A stretch of 64,000 nt of DNA from Cymodocea nodosa (taxonomy: Eukaryota; Streptophyta; Magnoliopsida; Alismatales; Cymodoceaceae). The stretch spans positions 7,641,001-7,705,000 of the forward strand of contig CM072340.1 of assembly GCA_036874045.1 (NCBI GenBank). The letters run 5' to 3'. The notes beneath the pieces were generated by a model. That model was not told the DNA's origin. It ran no database searches and saw nothing but the letters and a program-made list of their open reading frames with translations. The position numbers and the translations under genes were made by a program. Shown here one piece after another: positions 10,663 through 20,588 of this stretch (positions are counted from its first letter, which is position 1; each line of letters starts with the position of its first letter).

Positions 10663-11775
10663 TATGACTGCTCCACTAGAAAAACCATTAGGGGAAATTC
10701 TATATCCCAAACTAGTTGATGAACCTTCATGTATTCGATTGCCAAACTTTGAGGGAGATAGGTTTGAACTGAAATCTAATTATATTAGTCAATTGCCACA
10801 CTTTCATGGATTATAAATAGAGGATGCCTATTATTTCCTTAGGGAATTTAACGAAGTTTGTCAAATGATGAAAATGCCAAACATGAGTATTCATGCTATT
10901 AAACTTAGATATATCCCTTTTGCTTTAAAAGACATATCTATCCAACACATCAAACGATTAAAAAGAAAAAGGAAATATTAATGTGTAGCCAAAAATAGGG
11001 AGAATCATTCTAGAAATATTTTGAAAGATTTAAAGATTTATTGACTCAATGTCCACATCATGTAATGAGTAAAGCATAATTAATAGGTATAATTTATGAA
11101 GGCATAGATGTTTCAATAAAATCTTTAATAGAATCTACTTGTCAGAATGGATTTTTAAAACTGTGTAGTGAAGCATGGGCATACTTAGACAACTTTGCAA
11201 AAAGAACTGCACAGTGGGAAAACTTGGCTGAAGCTATTATAGATAAAAGAATATTGCCAAGGGGAATGCATGAAATAGATTCAAGCACTATGCTTGAAGT
11301 TAAATTAACTGAATTAACAAAGAAAATAGAAGAGTTATCAATAAATCAAAGACTAGTAGAAAAGAATGCAAACATTAATGACTTAGATATTATTTATGCT
11401 AGAAACCAGAAAGATAACTTTGGAAACTCTTATAACCCTAATTGGAGAAATCACCTAAACCTATCTTGGAGAAATAACAATTTCTAGGGAGGAGAAAATA
11501 TTAATGACAAAAATATAAGTTATGAAGCATTAATTGAACACGGATCTAGAATAAAGAAGTTAGAGAAGATAATTCAACAATTAAACAATCGTCTAGATCA
11601 TGTATTTGGAAATGCTGCCATTCAAAATCAAAATATGAATAGAAATATACCCCCTAGACAGAAGGAATTAATAGAAGTTAGACCTATTAGAGGATTGCCA
11701 ATGCAAGCAGTACCTAATCCTGTCAATAGAATTGTTAATGAAATTGATACCTCCTATAGGAGGAAAGCTGAATGA
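10663..11775 (+). pseudogene. gag: Gag core displaced to the 3' part of element A
   Basis: Athila-type Gag, the capsid protein that packages element RNA. Residues 1-50 hold PSCIRLPNFEGD and FELKSNYISQLPHFHGL, the family signature. After an in-frame stop (10814-10816) come YYFLREFNEVCQMMKM and IPFALKD. About 87 bases are then missing compared with C (the KRWLYTLSPDS...FLEKYY part). The second half reads IIYEGID, EAWAYLDNF and a coiled-coil region (KLTELTKKIEELSINQR). It ends at TGA 11773-11775. In ordinary Athila elements Gag lies directly after the 5' LTR; here it lies after pol and the env-like ORF, as in C. No zinc knuckle follows it; the knuckle is at the 5' end of the element. Confidence 0.85.
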
Positions 11776-11993
11776 AGTACTATAACTAAAGTAACTATGT
11801 ATAATATAGTAAGTAGAAAAATATAAAAAGAAAAAATGTAAGTTTAATTGTAGTTAGTGGTATCGTAGAGTTATTACTTAACTCAACGAACTTAGTCTAT
11901 TGAGTTATGACCTAACTCCATGAGGGTAAGTAAGTAGCTATGTTAGTTTTATCTTTGTTAAATTTTTGTTTATGTTATACAAAATCACAACAG
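11776..11993 (+). other. Spacer between gag and F-box gene, element A
   Basis: AT-rich, no gene. It holds one inverted AACTCAACGAA/CTATTGAGTTA unit (about 11880-11925) and ends TACAAAATCACAACAG just before the F-box ATG. Element C has the same spacer at 48816-48999. Confidence 0.7.
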
Positions 11994-13131
11994 ATGGAAT
12001 TGATGAAATTGCCATAGATGCATTGAGGTAAGTACTAAGTAACTTATCAACTAAAGATCTATGCAGATTGTGTTGTGTGTCAAAGGAAATTAAAGACTGT
12101 GTCAGAGAAAAATATTTTCATAGACTACAAGCTGCAAAAATGACTAAGATTAGAGATGGATTTTTATGGAAGTCATTTAATCGTAGTTCAATCAACTATG
12201 AATATCTGAATATGGAAGAAACTGCTGGAATTCCACACAATACATTAGAAGGAATAGATCATATTATGGGGATAGATGAAGGATTAATTATTTACAGAAC
12301 CAAACCAAGGCATGCAATTCTGTTACCCAATATTTTGATTAGAAATCCTATCACTGGAGAAGAATGTAATATAGAAAGGCTTAATAGATTTGAAGTACCA
12401 ACTGAAAATTATGAGTCTACTTTAACATTCTCTAATAAAAATTCAACCATTCCTGAAAAATTGTATTACTAGAGACCAATTGAAAATTGGGATGAAGATT
12501 TATGTTTAACTGTGTATAATTTTCTGAATAGATCTTGGACTGAAAATACTATGATATATCTAGGATAGAAAACATTAATTAACAACATACATGTCATACT
12601 TGATGGATATATATATCTAGTCACAGATATATTAGTTGCATTTAGATCTGATTTATACATAGTGAGCATAGACAATTATGATGATGACTTTATAAAAATA
12701 TTGCCAATACCTAGTGAGATAGCTCAACCACCGTCTACAGAATATGATAAAATTCAATTAGGAATGTGGTATAATGATATGATAATCATACTTTATGTCT
12801 GATTAGATGATGGGATGAACTAATGAAATTTCAAATATGGATTACGAAAGACCTAAATGAATGGAAATGGGAAGAGGAATATATTGAAATAGATGTAGAA
12901 ATAGAAACAACTACATTATCTTGGAACAGAAAAGGATCCCTTTCTGCATTTGAATTTATTAATGGTAATACACTTATATTTAGTATTGATAACATACTAC
13001 AAGTTTACAAATTAAAAAGGAAAGTAAACTGCATTAAAATAGAATTAATAGCAAGAAAAATTATGCCTAAAAAGTTTGCTTCGACTAACACGTTTATTCC
13101 ATTTGTCACTACTTTTCAATCATGTTCTTAA
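11994..13131 (+). pseudogene. Captured F-box / F-box-associated-domain gene, element A
   Basis: F-box proteins are the substrate receptors of SCF ubiquitin ligases. The N-terminus reads as an F-box (DALR.VLSNLSTKDLCRLCC then VSKEIKDCV). The rest resembles the F-box-associated (FBA) beta-propeller-like domain: EGLIIYRTKPRHAILLPN, RNPITGEE, LDGYIYLVTD, LCLIRWWDELMKFQIW, FINGNTLIFSIDN, and the closing FIPFVTTF. About 375 residues, the usual size of this family. Breaks: one base lost near 12013, stops near 12031, 12470 and 12567, and a frameshift near 12780. The gene sits in the element's sense direction, 218 bases after gag. Element C has the same gene in the same place, so it was captured before these copies inserted. 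Confidence 0.8.
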
Positions 13132-14959
13132 ACTGTGATTTTGTACTTTTAATGTTGTCTGTATTTTGCATTTATTTTTAGAGAAAAAGAAGAAAGAAAA
13201 TTTTTAGTTTTAGAAAAGAAAACAAACAAAATATCAATCCAGTTTGTTGGTATCTGTTCTGGGAAACCAACTGGCTTGCTTGTGAGCCACCAAAGGCATA
13301 GGAGCCTGGGTTCCACACAAGACACGACTTTAACAATTTATGTTTTGTTGTTAAGTTGTTATTTTGTTATATTCTGCTTTTATTTGTGAATGAAAAGTTT
13401 TTCAGAATCAAAAAAAGTCAAAAGATGTTGAAGGAGATACAAAAGAACAAGGTATGTAATTGATTACTTATCTTGAATTTACATACAAACTCAATTCGTA
13501 GAGTTATTCATTAACTCTACGAATTAAGTTCGTTGAGTTAGGTGCTATGTAAATGAAACAATATTCATGCCTGCTAATAATTACTGTATTTATTGTAAAA
13601 TCTTTTACATTGAGGACAATGCAAAATGTAGGTATTGGGGGGAGGTAATTAGATTAAAAGCCAAGTAATTTTGTTAATTAGAGGAATTAGAATGGTGCTG
13701 CAAAGTTCTATGGAAATTGAAAATTTTTATGAATTTGCTGTAACTAACTGAAATTTCCTATAACTATCTGATAATTGAGACTGTCAAATTTTTAGGAACT
13801 GTAACTACTTGAATGTTATATTTAGAAGTGTATATAAGATGCTACAAAATTTACTATTATACAAATCTTGATATAGTATCTTATGTTTTTGCTGAATTTT
13901 ATGAGTTTAACAATTTCACGATTTTAAAAAGAAATCAGAATGAAACTCAGTAAATGATTTGAAATCCTGAAAAAGCTGAAATGTTGATTTTTGGATTAAA
14001 TGAAATACATATGATCAAGGATACATTTAATTTGATTGACTAAACTTGTAGAATGATTTATGTGTAAATCTTATTAAACTATAGAAAAAGTATGAGCTTA
14101 TTGATATGGACTCATGTTTTCAGTAAATTATAGAAGTAGGATTATACAAGATTTGTGTTTTATTGCATTTGTATTAATGAAATACGTATATACTATGTTG
14201 AAAAGAAAAAGAAAAAAAAAAGAGAAAAAAACTTTGAGAGTTTATTGACTTGTTTAATCACGAGCCTTTTGTACTTGAGCAAATAGGTATGTAAGGATTG
14301 TTGACCTGAAAAATGACTCTTTAAATCTGGCAACCTAAGATCCTGATTAGATCTAGGAATGTTGACTAAAAGCTCGATACATGGGTACACTAGAAAGCTC
14401 TTGTACGATTCAAGCTTTTTGAATTAACTTTTAAAGTACAAATATGCATATACTGTTTTGAAAAGATAAAAGTATTTTGTGAAATACAGAAATCTTTTGA
14501 ATCAAGTATATTTTTTGTTATCTAATATTACTGAAGTATGAATCTAGACTAGACTTTTGAAGTTGTTTATTTGAGATACAATTCATTATTCTACTTGTTT
14601 TAATCATATTGAATTGGATTGTGTTTTGATTCGTATGTAGTTGAAATTTATTCTGGAAATCATATTGGAAAATTCAGGATAACAGATGTTGAAAAAAAGA
14701 AAAGATGATAATATAATTACCATCTATATGATGCTAATATATTTTGTATGTAATTTACATATGTTTTAAATATATTTGTAGGATGAAGAGGAGAAAACAA
14801 TGTTAAATAGATTGCTTAAAAATACAAAATATCTATATAGTAATCTAATTTATGTATTTTGAAGATACAAAATGAAGAATTAATTCTAGCATGTTAGAAA
14901 GACCAACTAGTTAGATCTAAGTTTGCTAAGGGACTAGCAAAATTTAAGTATGGGGGAAG
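13132..14959 (+). other. 3' non-coding region of element A, with two polypurine-type tracts
   Basis: No gene. CATTGAGGACAATGCA (13608-13623) followed by GGTATTGGGGGGAGG (13631-13645) is shared with B and C. A second conserved segment is GGCTTGCTTGTGAGCCACC (about 13272-13290), also in C. One inverted TTCGTTGAGTTA unit lies at 13495-13545. Bases 13840-14785 match 23430-24360 of the Sirevirus S1. The terminal tract AAGTATGGGGGAAG (14946-14959), preceded by GGGACTAGCAAAATTTAAG, primes plus-strand synthesis and directly abuts the 3' LTR. Confidence 0.75.
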
Positions 14960-15210
14960 TGTTTAGAATGAAAAATGTTGGGTGTCCAGCACACGTATGA
15001 TCCTAGCATGTGTTCTAACAATCGCTTGTGTTGAGAAGATGTCTCATGTTGTCTCGTGACATGTGGCATGATTGAAAGCTGGAGACCAAATGCCTAGGTC
15101 ATACTTGAACAGCACGCGATTGGGTGCTAAGAACCTTTAACAAGATGTTGAGGAGCCTTTGCTAACACCTCGGGATTTTTGCATAGATGGTAGCACCTGA
15201 TCCTAACAAG

Positions 15211-15247
15211 TGGTATCAGAGCCAAGGGTCGCGGGTTCGAGTCCCAA
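15211..15247 (+). other. TRIM primer binding site running into a tRNA-like T-arm / box B
   Basis: TGGTATCAGAGCC is complementary to the 3' end of initiator Met-tRNA. It is followed by GGTCGCGGGTTCGAGTCCC (about 15228-15246), which in the sense direction looks like a tRNA variable loop and T-arm. It contains GGTTCGAGTCC, a match to the Pol III box B consensus GGTTCGANTCC. There is no complete tRNA. Confidence 0.6.
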
Positions 15248-15417
15248 CAGACGCGTACTACATGTACGTGTGCTGGGGGGGTGATTGTTGGGTGTCCAGC
15301 ACACGTATGATCCTAGCGTGTGTCCTAACAATCGCTTGCATTGAGGAGATGCCTCACATTGTCCCGTGACATGTGGCATGATTAAAAGCTGGAGACCAAA
15401 TGCCTAGGTCACACTTG

Positions 15418-17184
15418 TGTTAGTATCCGAGTATTTTGATAATGCAAAACCTATGTGAGGAAACATATTGTATTTCACAGTTAAGTCTTACTGCATTAGA
15501 TCATATTGATGAAAAGATCAAGAAGGTTCTAGATGAACAAATCAAGAAGATTCAGCAAAATCGGACAGTTACAGGTCTAAGTATCCGAAGAGCAAGTTTA
15601 AAGCAGCAACAATGCTATCGGATAGTTAAAAGAATAACTATCCGATTTTACAAAGCCTTCAGAGAGTTATTTAATCAGACAGTTAAAGGGATTGAATGAT
15701 TGGATAGTTAAGGAGATAACTATCCGGAAGCTTAAAGGACTTTTCGGAGAGTTACAGGTATAACTATCCGAAAGTTAAGTCATTCAATAAACCACATGTA
15801 GAAATACAGAACGGAAGCTTAAAAAACTTGTCGGAGAGTTAGATAACTATCTGAGTTTTCTTTTTGGAGAGTTAGATAACTATTCGAGTTTTTCGGTAAG
15901 TTACAGGCATAACTTTCCAGAACTTAAGTCATTTTATTACGCACATGCAAAATGGAGAAGCCGGTAGTTGAAAGTTTAAATGGGAAAATCAGAGAGTTAG
16001 ATAACTATCCAAAATTTAAAAGAGAGTTTCGGTAAGTTACAGTTTAACTATCCAAAACTTAAGTCAGTGAATTTCCCACGTGCAGAAATCCAGATAGATG
16101 CTCAAATAGGTTTTCGGAGAGTTAGAAGGATAACTATCCAAAATTTCAAAAGAGTTTCAGTGAGTTATAGTTTAACCATCCGAAACTTAAGTCATTGAAT
16201 TTCCCACGTGCAGAATTCCAAACAGTGGCTCAAATAAGTTTTCAGAGAGTTAGAAAAATAACTATTCGAAATCTTGAAGAATTTCGATGAGTTACAAGAT
16301 AACCTTCCGAAACTTAAGTCAGTCTTTTATGCACGTGCTAAATTAAAATCGAAAAGTTGATAGAGTCAAGTATATAACTGTTCGGTGAGTTACAGTTATA
16401 AGTATCCGATTGGATGACAACTCACATTTAAATATTCTGGAATCCTACCTGGCAGTAAAGGATAAGTGATCTTTTAGTGAGTTACAGTTCTCTTCGGAGA
16501 GTTGCATAGCTAACTATTCGAAAGAATAGGAAAATCGGTAAGTTGACTTGAAACGTTTTTTTCTGAACGGTCACTTGCCGTATTGGGACTTGATCCTAAT
16601 CAAGTATAGTAGAATACATCCATTGGAGGAAAATATGATCGTTGTACATATCAAGTATATATTCAAAATACAGACAACGGATATACAATAGAGATATACA
16701 GTGAGCTACACTCTAATTCCATTTATACTCAAGTCTGCAAATAGTGAAGAATATTCAAAAGATCCATTGCAGAAAAAGCTCTTGCGCCAAAACTCTGATT
16801 GAAGGTTTAAAGCTGTTGGTTCGTGGCTTCAACCTGAAAGCTACATACAGTGTTGGTTTGAGTTTCGACCTGAAAACTCTAGAGGTTGGTTTACTGAAGT
16901 TTTTACCTGAAAACTTCTGTGTAGTTGGTTCTTGCTTTGACCTGAAAGCAAGTGTGTAAGTGTTGAAACACTTAGTGAAGCCCAAGTGAACCTTGGGGGT
17001 GGACTAGCCAAATTGGTGAACCACCTAAAAATTTGTTGTGTGTTTCTTATCTCTGTTAATTTGCATTATATTAGTTTCATCTCATTTCATTTTTTGTTGA
17101 ATCATTCGATTCAACATTAAAAGAATTTTAAAAATACACACTTTCACCATTCACCCCCCTTTAGTGAGCCTATTGATCCTAACA
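15418..17184 (+). mobile_element. Solo LTR, Sirevirus-like (Ty1/copia)
   Basis: 1767 bp, TGTTAGTATCCGAG...GATCCTAACA, flanked by ACTTG (15413-15417, 17185-17189) and lying in the right LTR of the TRIM. The end (TTCACCCCCCTTTAGTGAG) resembles the LTR ends of S1 and S2. No internal region, primer site or polypurine tract is attached, so it is the product of LTR-LTR recombination. Bases 15700-16350 hold about five diverged units of 110-145 bp, each with GAGTTACAG..TAACTATCCGAAA..CTTAAGTCA..CACGTGC. Confidence 0.85.
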
Positions 17185-17290
17185 ACTTGAACAGCAGGCG
17201 ACTAGGTGCTAAGAACCTTTAACAAGATGTTGAGGAGCCTTTGCTAACACCTAGGGGTTTTAGCATAGATTGTAGCACCCAATCCTAACA

Positions 17291-20223
17291 AGAGATTAAA
17301 AAATAACATTTAGCAGTTTTATGTAGCAGCAATAGTCTATATCACATCTTTTGAAGCCTAAGGTACAGATAAATGTATCAAATCTCTTATATCATTGTCG
17401 TGGTGTTTGCTTCAAACCATACAAACTTTTCAGTAATCTACAAACTGTCTTTCTTTTCTTGCCAGTAACTATAAATCCTTCTAGCTGCATCATGTAAAGT
17501 TCTTCCTGCAAGTCACCATGTAGGAATGCTGTCTTTACATCCATTTGCTCCAAGAGCAAATTTTCTGCAGCAACACTGCTTAAGACTATTCTAATAGTAT
17601 TCATCTTCACAATAGGAGAGAATACTTCTGTATAGTTTATATCTTGAATTTGTTGAAAACCCTTGACGACAAGTCTGGCTTTATATTTCTTGCTACCATC
17701 TGGTTGTTCTTTCATCCTGAACACCCACTTGTTTCCTAGGATTTTCTTTCCTTCTAGCAAAGAAGTTAGCTCCCAAGTATTATTCTTTTCTAGGGATCTC
17801 ATTTCTTCTTTCATTGCTAACTCCCATTTGTGTGCATCACTTACATAGATTGCTTCTTGATATGTTTCAGGTTCACCATCATTCGTCAATAACAGATAAT
17901 TGAATGATGGTACATACCTTTCTAGTTGTCTGGAAATCCTTCCAGACCTTCTAAGTTGTCTAGTGACAACTTCATCTTCTTGATCATCTAGATGTTCTTG
18001 ATGTTCAGCCTTTGGAAGCTGAGATTCTTCTATAGGTTCCTTCTGAGGTTGTTCAACATCATTATCTAGATTAATCTCAACAGTACTTCTAGACTGAAGC
18101 TCTGACTATTGTTCTTCTGCATTTTCTCTATGCTTAAACATCTTGGACTCAATGAATATGACATCTTTTGCATGGATTATTTTCTTGGTTTCTTCTACCC
18201 AGAATCTGTAACCAAAATAATCCTTACCATAGCCAATGAAATAACATTTCTGTGATTTTGAATCCAACTTGTCTCTTTTGTCACTATTCAAGTGGACAAA
18301 TGACTTGGATCCAAAGACTTTCAAGTGAGCATAGTTGACCTCTTTACCTATCCACAACTCTTCAGGGTTCTTAAGCTCCATTGGGATAGATAGTCCTCTA
18401 TTTATTAGATAGGTAGCTATATTAACAGCTTCTGCCCAGAATGTTTTGGGAAAACCTGCATGTAGTCTCATGCATATTGCCCGTTCATTCAAGGTCCTGT
18501 TCATCCTTTCAGCAACTCTATTTTGTTGTGGAGTTTTAGCTACAGTCCTCTGCCTTCTAATTCATTGCTCCTCATAGTAAACTTTAAATTCATGGCTATC
18601 ATATTCTCCCCCATTATTTGACTTGATGGATTTGATTTTTCTTCCACTCTGATTTTCCACTTTTGCCTTCCATTTCTTGAAGACTTGGAAAACTTCAGAC
18701 TTCTATTTCAGAAAATAAACCCATACCTTCCTTGTACTATCATCAATGAAGGTGACATAATAGAGAGTACCTCCTAAAGAACTGATAGGAGCAGACCCCC
18801 ACACATTCGTGTGAACCAGCTCCAATTTCTATGACTTAGGATCATGAGGATTACTGGCAAAGCTGACTTTCTTTTGCTTTCCCTCAATGCAGTCCTTACA
18901 TATCCCTAAATTGACATTCTTCAGCTTAGGGATTTTCCCTTCTGCCACTAAAACTTTCAGTCCATTCTCACTGAGGTGTCTCAATCTTTTATGCCATAAG
19001 TCAGTGTCTTTAGTATCACTAACTGCTGCAATAGAGTCATCTTGATCCGATGTTAAGTATAAGGTGTTTGTAATCTATCCTAAGGTAATAATTCTTGCAC
19101 CTTTGGTTACCTTCCATTTGCTTGCACCAAAGGTAATCTGATAACCATCATTGTCTAGGGAACTTATGGAAATTAGTTGCTTTGCAAGATCTGGAACATA
19201 TCTGACTTCTTGCAATTTCCATATCCCTTGCTTAGTTTTTATGTGTACCTCTCCTATTTCCAACACATCCAGACTTGTGTTGTTAGCTAGGTACACTTTT
19301 TTCATAGGAGTTGCACGATAATTGTGCAACAAATCCTTCTTATAGGTAGTGTGGAAAGAAGCTCCTGAGTCTAGTACCCATGAGTCAATTGAACTGTCAA
19401 TACAGTATACTAGGGCATCATCTGAATTGTAGGAGACAACATTTGCAATAGCTTCTTCTGATTCCTTCCCTCTATTGTCTTTCTTGGGAGCCTTACACTA
19501 TGACTTGAAGTGCCCCCATTGATTGCAGTTCCAGCATTTGATATCTGCTCTCATTTTACTGGTACCTCTGGACTTTGACCTTCCTTTGGATTTAAATTGT
19601 TTTGATTTACTTCTCCCTCTAATTTCAACACTAAGGGAAGAAGTTGAAGTTGACAATTCACTTTTCCTGCGAATGTCCTCACTCAAAATTAAATCCTAGA
19701 TGTCACTCATCTTGAGCTTCTCATGACCTAGTGAACTACTTACACTAGTCACGACAGGAGACCAACTTTCTGGTAATGAGGATAATAAAATCAAGGCCCT
19801 AACTTCATCATCAAATATTATATCTACTGAATGCAGTTGATTCAGAATAGTATTTAGCTCATTAACGTGGTCAGTTACATTTCCACTTTCGTGCATTTTC
19901 AGATTAAATAATCTACGCATGAGAAATACCTTGTTGGTAGTTGAAGGCTTCTCAAACATGTTGGACAAAGCTTTCATCAAGTCAGCTGTTGTTTTCTCCT
20001 TGGCAACGTTTGAATGAACATTCCTTGCCAGTGACAACCTAATGAGACCTAGAGCTTTTCTGTCCAATAACTCCCACTCTTCCTAATCCATCTTCTCTAG
20101 TTTTCTTCCAAACAAAGGTTGATGAAGATCCTTTTGATACAAACAGTCTTCGATCTGAGACCTCTAGTATCTGAAATCTTTACCATCAAACTTCTCGATC
20201 CTAAGCTTTCTATTGTCTACCAT
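17291..20223 (-). pseudogene. Copia gag-pol polyprotein, element T (truncated)
   Basis: Starts at ATG 20223 (MVDNRKLRIEKFDGK). Order: Gag core (20067-19696, MRRLFNLKMHESGNVTDHV), CCHC knuckle CWNCNQWGHFKS then stop then C (about 19540-19500), protease WVLDSGASFHT (about 19380-19350), GAG-pre-integrase DLWHKRLRHL, integrase ([24 protein letters not shown]), RT (NKWVFRMKEQPDGSKKYKARL, split here by the GSK turn; MDVKTAFLHGDL near 17550-17515), ending before YVDD. The first two integrase Asp residues read Asn, both G-to-A type changes. About seven stops. It once served integration and replication; it is now dead. Confidence 0.85.
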
Positions 20224-20245
20224 TCTGTTAAACTGAAGAACCTTT

Positions 20246-20258
20246 GGCTCTAATACCA
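20246..20258 (-). other. Primer binding site of element T
   Basis: Read on the minus strand: TGGTATTAGAGCC, two bases after the LTR. It is a one-base variant of the initiator Met-tRNA site TGGTATCAGAGC. Confidence 0.8.
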
Positions 20259-20260
20259 GT

Positions 20261-20588
20261 TGTTGATACTATTACGGATTGTTTAGTTAACCTTCTATGG
20301 CTCGATATTGAAACACTCGACTCTAAACTCACCGAAGCTAGGAGTGAAGAATAAAAGAAGAAATAATACAGAGAAGAAATAGGATTTACGTGGTTGATTG
20401 TGCCGAAGCTCATAAAGGAACCCTCAACTCTCCATGGACGTAGGCTGTTGCTGAACCACGTAAATCCTATTTCTTTTCTGTATTATTTCTTCTTTTACTC
20501 TTCACTCCTAGCTTCGGTGAGTTTATAGCTGAGTGTTTTAGTATCGTGCCATAGAAGGTTAACTAAACGATCCGTAATAGTATCAACA
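20261..20588 (-). repeat. 5' LTR of element T, built as a long inverted repeat
   Basis: 328 bp, TGTTGATACTATTACGG at both ends in opposite orientation. Arms 20261-20395 and 20454-20588 (about 135 bp each) are reverse complements with roughly ten to twelve mismatches by eye. The loop is about 58 bp. LTRs normally share only a few inverted bases at their ends. Confidence 0.8.

Larger units (their letters stand above)
14976..17290 (+). mobile_element. TRIM (miniature LTR retrotransposon), split by a solo LTR
   Basis: Two LTRs of about 233 bp, TGTTGGGTGTCCAGC...GATCCTAACA: 14976-15208, and 15286-15417 continued at 17190-17290. The 77-bp interior holds a Met-tRNA-type primer site (TGGTATCAGAGCC, 15211-15223) and a G-rich tract (GCTGGGGGGGTGA, about 15272-15284). 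Without the 1767-bp insertion and its target copy it is about 540 bp. It codes for no protein and would need enzymes from another element. No target duplication is visible: the left flank is AAAAA, the right AGAGA. The right end abuts truncated copia element T exactly. Confidence 0.85.
17291..20588 (-). mobile_element. Tork-like Ty1/copia element T, 3'-truncated
   Basis: Minus-strand copia element with 5' LTR (20261-20588), Met-tRNA primer site (20246-20258) and one gag-pol frame. It stops at 17291 just before the YVDD box of RT, so the rest of RT, RNase H, the polypurine tract and the 3' LTR are missing. Its right flank AAAAA (20589-20593) has a partner at 14971-14975, on the far side of the TRIM. 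The left part was therefore probably lost after T inserted, together with or through the TRIM. Confidence 0.85.

Noticed and set aside
15211-15284. tRNA gene in the TRIM interior
   Set aside because: Only a T-arm-like part and a primer site are present; there is no anticodon arm or acceptor pairing.
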